A stretch of DNA of 64,000 nt from Laccaria trichodermophora. Taxonomy: Eukaryota; Basidiomycota; Agaricomycetes; Agaricales; Hydnangiaceae. This document shows, one piece after another, positions 50,697 to 61,183 of the stretch; position 1 is the first letter of the stretch, and the number at the start of each line of letters is the position of its first letter. The DNA is taken from positions 1,400,169 to 1,464,168 of the forward strand of contig JACTVC010000012.1 in assembly GCA_018417955.1 (NCBI GenBank), in the 5' to 3' direction. The notes below the pieces were generated by a model. It was not told the origin of the DNA and did not search any database. It saw only the letters and a list, made by a program, of their open reading frames with translations. The position numbers and the translations under genes were made by a program.

Positions 50697-53600
50697 TCAG
50701 TCGTCATACGCTTCTTCAAAATCGATGTTGCTACCCCCGATAGAAACCAGAGAATTGCAGTCATCTTCTAAATCGGAATGTGCATCCTCATCATAGTCAT
50801 CGTAGGCATGGTCACTATCTTGCTTGTCAGGTTCATTAACTTGTTCCTCATCCCGCTGCTGCAATTCCTCTTCTTCTAGACCAGGGATACACTCCCCATT
50901 GTTGACATCTAAACTCGTGGAAAGAGTTCTTAGTGACGTCGTATTTTCTTCCAAGTCAACCTCCATGTCTGCTGTGTACCGGTTAGAGCTCGGGATGCCT
51001 ATGTGTCCAATTCCAAGGCCAGAGTGGTAACGCATGAGCATGTCCCGGTCAACAAATCTGGATTGGAATGGTTAGATATGAAATTGAAGCTGTGAACCCA
51101 TTCACCGTCCGACATAGTATTGACAGTAGTCATCCTCATCCCGCGAGCAAAGCGAGAGACCTTGTCCATCTGAATATCGTTTTCTGGAAGCGAAATCTGG
51201 AATGATATGACATGATCTCACAACATCGTTCGGATCTAGAAAACCGAATGCCCCGTCGCTTGCCATAGGTGGAAAGGTGATGGTCTCCAACTTTTGTGTT
51301 TTCCAACTTCCTGGCGAAATTGTGTGAAACCACCTCACCCACAACAGATCAAACCTTATAGGATGATAGTCTGGTGTGGTGCCTCCGGTGTAGATGGCGT
51401 TGACGTGAAAAATTCCCAAGACTCGCGCATATAAGTAGGGATGAGTTATCACATGTTCGGGGCAGTTCATGAGGTGCTCGGGGGAGCTGTCATGAAGAAC
51501 CATAATGTCTCGTCGCATGGTCGCTATGTTGATGGTGTCTTGTGCTCGACGAACGTCATATGTTGTGTAGTTGATGCGCATGAGCTTGTGATGGTAGATG
51601 CGGTTGTATTTCAAAAGTATGTCTTCATGACCGAGGGAACGTGGTGTGGATTTTGGCGGATCAATGGATCCCGGAAGGGCATCCAGTGGATCTGTGAAGA
51701 CTCCCTGTGATGTTGCGTTTTTTCTGACTTGGTGCATCAAATGTGCCTTGAGTTTGGAGAAGAAGTCCTGACAATGGCATTAGTAACTGGATGACTTAGC
51801 TCAGGTCAATGGGGAAACACCTTGGCGGCAGGGTCCCCCGCGTGGAGGCGAAGAAATGAACCAAGGTCTTCATATTGGGACTCCGACTTGCCTATGTGGT
51901 GATGCTCTTTGACTGACTTCTCAACTTTATCGTCGGCGGATTTGGGCGACAGGAAGTACTTTCGTTTCAAACGCTGCAGGCGAATCTGGCGACGTTCTAT
52001 TTGAGTCAATTGCTTAATGAACATTTTTTTGTCCGTGCGTTTATACCGGGCCTTGGGGGTACGATGCTCCAGTTCTCCCTATTTAATTGAGCTTTACTTG
52101 GCAAGATTACTCGGAGGCACGAGGACCTACTGGCTCTGTACTGTAGGAATCTGTGGTTCCTTTTTCTCGGATGTGAGCCACATAGTCGCCAAGTGAATGG
52201 TGTTTATAAGTGTTTGCGTTGTATGCCTTGAGTTTGGGCCCGGTTTCCTTCTTTTTACCATCCTTCGCCACGAGGTCTCCAAATTGCTTATTGTTCTTTG
52301 CCTCCCGACGTCTTCGAGCATTTTCCTCACGAGGAAGCTCACGAGTTTGATAAGCACTACAAACATGGGCCGAGAAGAACTGGAACGCATCGCCCATCTG
52401 TGTCGTCAGTTTGTCGAAGATTTCGAGTGTAAGATCAGAGTGCATTCGCAATTTGGCAAGGCCATGCCAATGAGCACAAAGAAACAAGAGTTGCAGGATA
52501 GGAGTTTGATGCTCGGTAGGAAAGAGCCCATCAAAAACGGGGATGGCGCACTGCAAAGAAAATGGTTATTGTAAGTTAAGGAAGATAGCCGAGATATTGA
52601 GCTGACTTGTAAAATGTCTTCAAAATCACGAGCCGCCATTTGCTTCATTTCAGACGTATTTTTCGAAAATGATCGAATAGTACCTTGACCAAAAGCCGGT
52701 ATCTGTCGAAACCTATAGAGGAAATAGGTCGATTGGGCAGTATCAAAAAGTACAAAAAACTTTCCTCTGATCAAGGACATTAAGCAAGGATGGATTTATC
52801 GCAGACAGAATGCGAAGGAGATGTATGAACAATGCTTTCCAGACACCCAGCTCGAATTCATGAAGCAAATCAACGACCAATATGTCGAAAAAGTTGAAGC
52901 CTAAGGTATGTAACCTTTCAGAAAAGGCGTTCTTGATGGTGGTTAAATTGATGGTATACAGGAGAGAAAAAATTCCTACTGATGTTGGGACAAGCGATTC
53001 CTCCTTCAAAATACGTTCTACGGCAGCGCTGTTAACACGATAGTTTTCTTCATATATGATCCTTCTTGCGCTTGAGATTTTGTTTCGTCTTTGGAAGTTG
53101 TCAACTCGCGGAGATTGAACACGTTGCTGACGATCCTTTGGTAGGCCAAGATTCTTGATCTCTTGTTTGGAAACGAGACAGCGCGGACAGGGTCGACAGC
53201 CCTTATCACGAATGCTAGCCAAGAGAACTCTAAACAAGCTGCTCATCAGAAGTGCTCTCTGGGTCTGCGATAGCCAACTCACTTTTCGGGATAATCAGCT
53301 GAGTAAGTAAAAATTCGAGGGTAAAATCGACGTAGAATGCCATCTCCACACTTTATAACGACCCCATGTTGCCACGCATCCACAAATTCTGCATTAATCA
53401 AGACTTTCAGTTGCTCATGGAATAGTTCCCGGTGGCAATGTGTGTAAAATTGGCCATTTGGCCCTTTCCCCCCCGTAAAAGCTGATGCGAAATCAGTAAA
53501 TTGAGGAGGTAGCTGATTTTCGTTCAGCATGTGTAAATCAATTATAATAGGGAGGTAAATCTCACCTTCTCAAGGTAAGCAATGTGATTACAAGAGTTGC

Positions 53601-55028
53601 AACTTGGTTTTCCACGACGATACTTGGATTCATTCCCAAAGAATGCGTAAACAGGCCACAACTTGGTATTACCAAACGATGTAAGGTGAGTTTCGTCGGA
53701 CCAGAACATAAAAGCACATATAACTCGTGTGAGTTGACAGCCGGGTTCACCAATTGATTGCTGAAGTTCGATATGTGCTCGCAAAAAAGACTCTGAAGTG
53801 TACAATTCGCCATGCACATGAATGGCCTGGCCAGGATTGAGTGGAGAACTCCACAACAATTGATAAGGCTCGATGTGAAAATATCGGAAATCATGGGGGT
53901 CTGCTACCCGTTCTCTCATGACTGCAATAAGAGACCGATGGAACAAGCTTGCCGCCCGATAAATTTTGGTACCGGGTTCCCTGGAATCACGGTGAAATGG
54001 TACGCTGATTTTGATTTCCGTAATATTCCAGCCCTCGTCAGCAGCATCCATCCACTCAGCATCATTTTCTCCTTCCTTGGCTTGCGGATCAGCAAGCAAC
54101 GAGTTGATTTGATCCCAGTCGGTATGGCGGACATCGGATGGTAAGAAACCCGGATTCCCAACAATCTCAATCAGTTTCCGAAAACCTGACAAGGTTTTCT
54201 GCTGCCCCTCGTTCCAATACCAGTGACCAAGGGCGAATGAGCTTTCGTTTGGATAGGGAAGGAAAGTTGGCAATTGTGTATTTTCTGACACCACGGGATT
54301 GGCTGGTTGGGTTGGGGTCGGACAACTGTTACAAAGGTCCTCAAATGTTAAGTGGTCTTCTGCGTCATGGTCCGGAAACCTGTCACCATGGTACTTCCGC
54401 ACAAGACCGAAGATATTCGGAGCTGAGGAAGCGAAATGCACAGGGGTGCGTGAATCCAGCACGTGTGGAGTCTCAACTCGGACAGGACTGCAAATGGCAT
54501 CAAGATCTCGTAGTATGAGGGGTTCTTGAGACGGAAGTGTTGGAGCTGAGCAGGGAAGAATATCTAGATATCTTCGAGGCAACTTTTTGTTACGTGAACC
54601 TTTGCGGAGGGCAACTGGTAGGGTCAAGTCCGATGGTGACTGGTCAATTACAGCGGTGTCGATATTCATGTTGCTAACTGTAGAGGTTGAAACTTGTATG
54701 CTCAGACTCGAATTAACTCTTTGAGGTAACCCTTCTGTGCTCGATTGCCCGATGCCACCCAAGATACTCTGATTTGGTTAGCAATGCTCTAGAAGGGTCG
54801 TTAACATCGTACCACAGCGGTCTCCGTGGGAAGGCTCTCTTGTCGCTTCTTCTTCTTCTCCTCCCAAAGTTGCTTTGCTCTGGCAAGACCAAAAGACACC
54901 GTCTTCTTGGTTGTTTTGCAGGAGCGCAGATGATTATTGAAAGCATTAGTTTGGGCGAATGTCTTTCCACAAAGGCAAGTGTTGCTTGAGGTTTCTAAGT
55001 TAGGCTGGTGAGAGTGACGTATCATCAT
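50697..55028 (-). mobile_element. Plavaka-type DNA transposon, transposase gene apparently intact
   Basis: A multi-exon gene reads through the whole span on the minus strand. The N-terminus has a C2H2 finger (CLCGKTFAQTNAFNNHLRSC). Then come the Plavaka hallmarks: HIEPYQLLW, LWPVYAFFGNESKYRRGKPS, RIFTYSADYPEK, CRPCPRCLVSK, ILVVDLLHEFELGVWK, FDGLFPTEHQTPILQLLF, HWHGLAKLRMHSDL, GELEHRTPKARYKRT, NYTTYDVRRAQDTIN, VTFPPMASDGAFGF-like residues, and VGRFVDRDMLMRYHSGLG, ending in an acidic tail. Short introns explain every frame change, and I found no inactivating stop. Terminal inverted repeats and target duplication were not identified, so the true element ends are unknown (likely beyond both coordinates). 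Confidence 0.88.
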
Positions 55029-55618
55029 TGAGTGTGAAGCATTCGTAATCTTCTTCAAGCTTGGGCGACTCGAGTCATAGGCGCACTGTTGACTGGTGAA
55101 ATTCGGTGGTGGAGGAGTGACAAGGAATTGGAGAGTCTGATGGTAGGAGCATCAGGATTGTTGACCACGAGCTCAATCGACTCGTGACGTATGAGATCGC
55201 CCTGGACCCTAAGAACGTCACCAACCATTGCCAGCGGCCGTCGTTACCACGATGTCATCGACCCACTCGCGATCCCACGGGGGCCATCTGTTGACAGACT
55301 CGAGGAGTGAGGGCTTGAGCGTAATGACGGCTGACGAAGCGACTCTAGTCTTAGTCGTCTGACTGAGATGTCACTTGGACGGTCGCGCCGGGAAACGTGG
55401 AGAAATCAGGGATCTGCGGATGAACCGCTCAACGACAGGAATGATTCCCGTTTCGGTGTGAGATGGGGACTCTGGGAGCTATCCGAGAGATGGATGAAGA
55501 AATCAGGGGGGCGTGACTTTGGGAAATAGGGTGCGAGTTCGTAAATATACGCCGTGAGGATGTTTTGGATGGAAAACAGCGTTGCCCGTCTCGACGTCAT
55601 AGAATGTTCCATACGAAG

Positions 55619-55643
55619 AGTTGACTGCTTAAGGCAGTCAACT
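55619..55643. repeat. Perfect 10-bp inverted repeat with 5-bp loop
   Basis: Arms 55619-55628 (AGTTGACTGC) and 55634-55643 (GCAGTCAACT) pair perfectly around TTAAG. It lies about 600 bp beyond the transposase start and 65 bp from the end of the next gene. It might be part of a transposon end or a transcript-end hairpin; no partner copy was seen on the other side. Confidence 0.5.
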
Positions 55644-55707
55644 GTTTATGCATTGTATCGGTGTAAGGAGGTACATTCATACGAATAGGGGAACAGGGAA
55701 TCGTAGC

Positions 55708-58386
55708 TCAGACAGCCGCATGATGGTTGATGATGAATTGGAGGGAGTCGATGTAAGTGCGAGGCGTCACCGAAAGTCGGAAGCGCATGATTCTCACGAG
55801 CTCTCGAATGTCGTTGATATCGAATGTGTTTATTCGACGGAGACCTATCCACAGCCACTGTGCAAAGATTAATCAGTATTCATTTACTCTTAAGAGCATA
55901 CGTACATGGGCTGCACAAACGGAAATGACATCTTCCGTTATCTCTTCATGGAAGAATATCACACCAACTGATTGGGCTCTAGGTGGCCAATTTGTTAGCG
56001 TAGGGGGAACGGGCCCATATAGGAGGGTCCGGAGACAGTTAAGAAAGTTTGGGTGGTGGAAGGGTAATCCCTGGTACCGTAGTCAGAGCTGTAATGAAAA
56101 AGAGAATTTGAACAAAACTCACTTCACTGTTACAGAGAGTCGTCGCGGCCCTCGTCGCTTCGTATAAATCCACTCCGTATGAAAAGATATCAAGAAAAGA
56201 GCGTGACCCTACTTCGTCTAACAGGAGAATGGCCTGCTCCCTTACAAATTTGTAGTAGGCCTCTGCGGCCCTTTCCTGGTTTTCAAGGATGTGCGGGAAG
56301 TGATCCTCCACGATGATGCGGACAGAGGTTCTCAAGGAGTTTTGGACAATGTAGACTGGGGGGCCCTTAGTCAGATGAGAGAGCTTGAATCAAAACTCAC
56401 CTGTTTCGTATTCGGCCGTCTCGCTGTAGGCAAGAGTTTCGGCCCACGCCGAGTGGCAGCAAACAGTGTTTTCAAGCTGTTTTCGGCTTGCTGATAGATT
56501 TCTCTTGTAAACGACTTCATAGAAATATTCGCCCCTCAGGAGCTTTGTATGGAAAAAGAGAATGGTCCGATCCAAGAGTTTTTTGAACTTCGGGGCGTGT
56601 TTCTGGAGACGAGCTCTCTAAACCCGGAATAAGGCGATAAGCTATTTGAGGACAAAAAAGCATACTCTGATGCATCTGGTTCCGGGAAGGAAGATTTCGT
56701 TGGCGGCATTCTCATCGAGATCTTCATCATTGCTGTCTAATTCACCGTCTTGACAAGGGATCCGAAGATTTTCTCTGATGGGATCTTCTGGTTCAGCTGG
56801 CATCATTTCTCTAAAAGAACGATATGGAATGGTTGCTGTATTTGATCAGTCTCTAGTCACATGGCGGGTTCAAACGACCTACCGCCTTGTTCCAAGACAA
56901 CTGGGTCACCCGGTTGATACTGGTGGCAAGGTATGATGAGCTGCTTATCATTGGAAATTGAGGTGATCAGTTAGACGTACCTCCAAGATAATCATCGGCA
57001 TGAAGACATCGGAACCCATATCCTGGTTCCATCGCAACTTGACCTCGATGCGGCTCAACCGAGCCTGGTTTTGCAGCACCGACTAAAGGACATAAGCATC
57101 ACAAAGAACCTACTGCATGGGAAGATACTTACCATCAACTTGGCGGTCTTCGGATGGGAGACTTCAAGCTCCTCTAACTCAACATAATGGAACCAAACCC
57201 GGTTCTTTTTCCTGTCAAGCGCCGTCCCCTTTCTCTGAAGATAGCCGACCAATGCGTGCTATCCAACGCTCAGTGTATCTTACCATCGAATCAACAAACG
57301 CCACCCACATTGTTTTGCAGGTCTTTGTCTGACCGCTAGAGAACAGATACGTCAGCCTTCTAGCTGGGTTTTGGGTAGTAATATACCGTACCGTGAAGTA
57401 CGGCCATATCCCCAGGTCATCTTGGTAGAGATAGCCACTTGGCTTGTAGTGTTCAGTTTGTGGGACCAAGCCTAAGCCCTGCGGATTCATCATCAGAAAG
57501 AGCAGCTGGGAAAGATAAGGCGACTTACGTGGTATGCTTTTGGCTTGCCTTCTGGCCTACTGAAGAAGTATCCAAAGAGCGTGTGGTCTGGCAGTTGGGT
57601 GTGGAGATCGGGGTTTCCAAAAACTTGGGCAAGCTCCGAGAAAGTTGAGACCTGGCTCGGCTGCAAGGGCAGCATGGCCGACTTAATGACAAGGGAAGTT
57701 AGCTTGTGATGCAGAAGAAGAATATGTTGGTCTTACATCGACCGAAAGCGGGAATGAGATGGTGGTGGTCTGGTGGTTGGTGCCAAAAGTCCCTTCACCG
57801 ATGGGAGCGGGGTACGACGATTGCAAGGACATCATGGCGGACTTAATGACAAGTCAGCTTGTGTTACAGAAGAAAAATATGTTGGTCTTACACCGACCGA
57901 AAGCGGGAATGGGACGGTGGTGGTCTGATGGTTGGTGCCGAAAGTCCCTTCACCGATGGGAGCGGGGTTCGAGGAGTTCGAGTGGCCCGAGGTGGTTGCG
58001 TACTGCACAGAAAAAGCGTGAATATCTTTACCATGAGGTTTGGAGGAAATGATAAATTTGAACAGACGGAATTGTTTTGGTCGTGGTCTGAACCGTGGCC
58101 ATAAAAAAAGTCGGTTGGGCTGGCATTCTGGATGAGCTGGGGTGTGTCGAAAGTTCTCCCTTCGAATGTCATGGGCCAGTTCTAAACGAAGTGCAACGTC
58201 AGCGTATCAGGGTCAGAGGAAGCTACATACGAACGCTACCCCTTGCTGGGAGGCGGGGATGGTTGATGGCTCAGTGTTTGCATCGTAGGGGTGAACCTCG
58301 TAGGTCGACGGGAATCCTGGTGCTTTGTTTCGTCTTGGAGAGAATCGAAAGGCTATGTTTGAAAGTGAATGGTCCGGATTATCCAT
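55708..58386 (-). CDS. Uncharacterised multi-exon fungal protein with duplicated N-terminal exon
   Basis: I could follow a continuous spliced frame from MDNPDHSLSNIAFRF (58386) through NWPMTFEGRTFDTPQ, two copies of a PAPIGEGTFGTNHQTTT exon, LQPSQVSTFSELAQVFGNPD, HYKPSGYLYQDDLGIWPYF, NRVWFHYVELEELEVSHPKT, DMGSDVFMPMIILE, QYQPGDPVVLEQ, NLRIPCQDGELDSNDED, FKKLLDRTILFFHTKLLRGE, SLRTSVRIIVEDHFPHILEN, VGVIFFHEEITEDVI and FRLSVTPRTYIDSLQFII to TGA 55708-55710. Introns are 48-60 bp GT-AG. No membrane helix, signal peptide or catalytic motif is visible, and I do not recognise the family. Exon borders around 57.0-57.5 kb are approximate. It lies between a transposon and relic DNA but shows no lesion. 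Confidence 0.6.
57673..57985. repeat. Tandem duplication of a 160-bp exon-plus-intron unit
   Basis: Unit 1 starts at 57673 and unit 2 at 57833. Each contains one 105-nt exon part (encoding the PAPIGEGTFGTNHQTTT peptide) and one 55-bp intron beginning GTAAGACCAAC on the minus strand. Because the exon is a multiple of three and bounded by phase-0 introns, the duplication preserves the reading frame. The copies differ at roughly one base in ten, including exonic changes (V/I, P/S, G/D). Confidence 0.85.
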
Positions 58387-58399
58387 ACTTTCAGGGGGG

Positions 58400-59200
58400 T
58401 AGTCGAAGTTTGCTGCGATATTTTGTTGAATATGTACTATAACAATAGTAATGCACATATGGCCGGCTGATCGATTCAGCAACGTTTGACCCTGGATGTG
58501 CAGTAGTGGTTAGTACTACGTCAACGGTGATTTGATCACAACTTTGAGCTGGAGCGCCCAAGGATTCCAGTGGAATGCCAATTATATTGACGCCAGGGTA
58601 AGGAGGGCCAGGTCACGTGAGAGAATGAACGTCATTGCGGCAACACAAGTGAATGTGGATGTGGCATGGCTGAACTTAATAAAGGGTTCTAAGCCTCACA
58701 TTGGCTGGATAAACTCTACGCGCCATTAAGACTAGGGACTACGCGCCATTATTAAACACACGTTCTCCAACAAATCCAGAAAACCTACTGTCAAATCGTA
58801 CTCTCAAGGTAACCCTGTGAGCACCTGCCGAAGACGATGCTGTGGAGCCGACCTCCTCAATAAGACCTGATCAAAACGAAGACGGGCCAAATATATAGTC
58901 TACCGGCAGTTTTGAGACACAGGGCGAAGAAATGACAGTAATGAGGTTGATCAGCCAAGGATGGTTCCATTGACAAAGGGCTTCGTAACAAAGACGACCA
59001 TGCTGCGATTAGACTGCTAACCATAAAGATGCCCGTCAGCATCGGCCAAATAAAAAATCTGATATAGACGTACATATTATCGCGGCCAAAAGAAACCTAG
59101 CAAGCACAATCGACGTCAGAGATCAGGCCTTGATAACGGCATTCAGATTGCTTGAAACCGACTCACAGACGATTGATTATCCCATACCATCCCGTTGCTT
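58400..59200. other. Intergenic, no gene seen
   Basis: Contains short unrelated ORFs and a small direct repeat of ACTACGCGCCATTA / TCTACGCGCCATTA near 58716-58755. No gene is supported. Confidence 0.45.
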
Positions 59201-59202
59201 GG

Positions 59203-59829
59203 TTATCCGTCCTTGCAATTAGAAGGACGCAGACAGGCGCCGTTTAGTATGTCCCTTAACGGCATGATCTTGGAGTTTGTCATTGCACAAGCGGCGCAAA
59301 TGATGGTGCTTAACGCTTCGTTTCCGATTCGCCTTATGAATTGGGCAATGCATTGTTCGACAACTCCTTGCGTGGGCGCGCGTAAAAAGTTGTTGTCTCC
59401 ATCGTTAAATGGAGAATTGTCTACAGTGCGTAGATCATTTTCGTCGGTGGGTAAAGATTCGCGCTCTACGGAGCTGGTAGGAGCGGAATGGTGTGTTCCA
59501 GAGAGAAAGGGATCGTTTTGTGTAGTGTGTAGGGGGATGATGTGATGAATCCGTGTCGTCGCTTCCAGAACAAAGGCTGGTGTTATTCTGGAAATGGCTT
59601 TGGAGCGTGTGCTGCTGTCACCCACTTGAATTCTACGGCGCCGTCTGGGAGGAGGCTCGGTAGAAAAGGGGCCCTTTTTGGCAGGTTGGACCAGCTCCGA
59701 TGCAACACGAACACGGTTCTGTTCGTCTAGAAACGTAGCAGAAACCAGGTGTGGCCTGCTTTTTTTTTGTGTACTTCGCAAGGGAAGAAAGGTTACTACA
59801 GGCTGAGCAATTGAGACTTTGTGTATCAT
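59203..59829 (-). mobile_element. Possible helitron-associated fragment
   Basis: A 208-codon minus-strand ORF. The N-terminal two thirds are basic and low-complexity; the C-terminal part (VVEQCIAQFIRRIGNEALST followed by CAACAM) resembles the cysteine-containing region found upstream of helitron Rep/helicase proteins in Agaricomycetes. No Rep or helicase domain follows within the window, so if the assignment is right this is a fragment. The ORF start shown may not be a true start. Identification is tentative. Confidence 0.3.
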
Positions 59830-60179
59830 CCCAAGTCATCCGCAGCTGTCTGTTGCTCTCCATGTACGTGAGGAGCGTGTAGGTATTGACGGGTATGATG
59901 AAAACAAAGTCAAAGCCTTTTTGTAGGTTCTATGCGCAAATTCTTGTCCAGCTTTTGTTCTAGTACTAAATCTAAATCTTTAATAGCTTGTGGTTATTAC
60001 TTTCGAGTTATTTATCCGACGAATTGCGGTAGAGTGCGACAAGTCGTCTACAGATATACCGTATCTCTGCTGGCGGGTGCGGAGGCAGTAGGGAAAGTGG
60101 TCCGTATCAACGGTGAAGATGTGACGCTTAAGCATATAGTCTGAAAAACTGTCTTTAGACTTGTGTTGCAAGTAATCTC

Positions 60180-60780
60180 AGAAAGAAGAAATCTGCGTAC
60201 CAACGTCAGTCCCCATAGTTTTGAGAGGGATACCAGCAGCTTCATATGTTGAATCACGATGATTCCGAGCTTCTTGAGGGACCAAGCTTGACTGACTTAT
60301 TCAGCTTCGCCGTTGATGAGCCTCACAGGTGTTCCTACTTGGTGGTGTTCCTACTTGGTAGCGAGGAAGATCTTCTCGCGATTCTCAGTCACATTGAACC
60401 TGTCGAAGTCTAATAAGCTCCAATTGAAGTAGTTGGGTGCGCAATCACGTACCATTTCCCCAACAATTCCTCGTTATTGCCACAAAAGTCGGCCGTATCC
60501 CAGAAGGTCTCTTCGAAAGCCGCGTCCAGTACCTGACGGTTTCGTTAGCTTGCGAAGAGTTTGTGGTCAGAACGACTAACCTTGAAGCTGTGGAGTCGTC
60601 ATTCTAGATGGCACCATAGAACGCAGAGGGCCATATGGCCAAAACCAATATTTGAGACGACGTCGTTCCCAACCTTTCTGGTGTGAACGGCCACGACAAG
60701 ATTTGAGGGCTGTTGGTGAGACAGGCTAGAAATCACTGCTGAGAACCTCGCTGGGGTCGTTCCCTTCCTAGACCACACAC
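60180..60780 (-). pseudogene. Decayed aldo/keto reductase gene fragment
   Basis: Reading the minus strand gives broken but ordered family pieces: VGNDVVSNIGFGHMA, then in another frame AFYGAI, then VLDAAFEETFWDTADF with NNEELLGKW, then NVTENREKIFLATK, then TPVRLINGEAE, a TAA stop at 60297-60299, and SLKKLGI. These match the N-terminal half of NADPH aldo/keto reductases (IGFGAMG; DAAFEAG-FWDTAD; LLGKW; IFLATKFG). Two frame changes, the stop, a 16-bp tandem duplication (60328-60359) and a missing C-terminal half show it is dead. Confidence 0.7.
60328..60359. repeat. 16-bp perfect tandem duplication
   Basis: GGTGTTCCTACTTGGT occurs twice in a row at 60328-60343 and 60344-60359, inside the aldo/keto reductase relic, where it shifts the frame. 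Confidence 0.9.
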
Positions 60781-60789
60781 ACTGGCATT

Positions 60790-61180
60790 CAATAAACTTG
60801 AATATCTTAGCACGGTATGACCAAGTCACCTCGCGCCGGTATCTCCGTCGGATTTATGTTACGGCGCTCGTCAGGTATATACGTCCATCTTTTTGTAAAG
60901 AAAATCCTTTGCTCAAAGTTTGTGTCGATTATGTCGTAGGAATACATCAACAATACGTAGTGTATACACCGACTCAGAGAAAATCTACGTGTGCTGAGGT
61001 AGAAGGAAAGAAAGTATGAAGTTCGACTTGAAACACTTATAAAGAGAACAACTTTAGGGCCAGTGTATCCGGAAATCGGAGGTACCCGGTTTTGCCGGGC
61101 GGACTCGGTAACGCCGAACTACTAGTTGAGTAGAGTTGAGTCTTGAAAGAGGTCAATTGAAGAAGTGAGAATGGAATGCA
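60790..61180. other. Intergenic, no gene seen
   Basis: Only short ORFs; no recognisable feature apart from likely 3' sequences of the minus-strand F-box gene. Confidence 0.45.
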
Positions 61181-61183
61181 CCA

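Noticed and set aside
50400..55700. Terminal inverted repeats of the Plavaka element
   Set aside because: I compared flanks by eye for CACTA-like ends and found no convincing matching pair; the 55619-55643 hairpin has no partner on the other side.
56039..56170. Apparent early stop in the unknown gene after the CNSE peptide
   Set aside because: Using the acceptor 18 bases further (after GGTACCAG) gives a 52-bp intron and a long open frame to 55708; the early stop comes from choosing the wrong acceptor.
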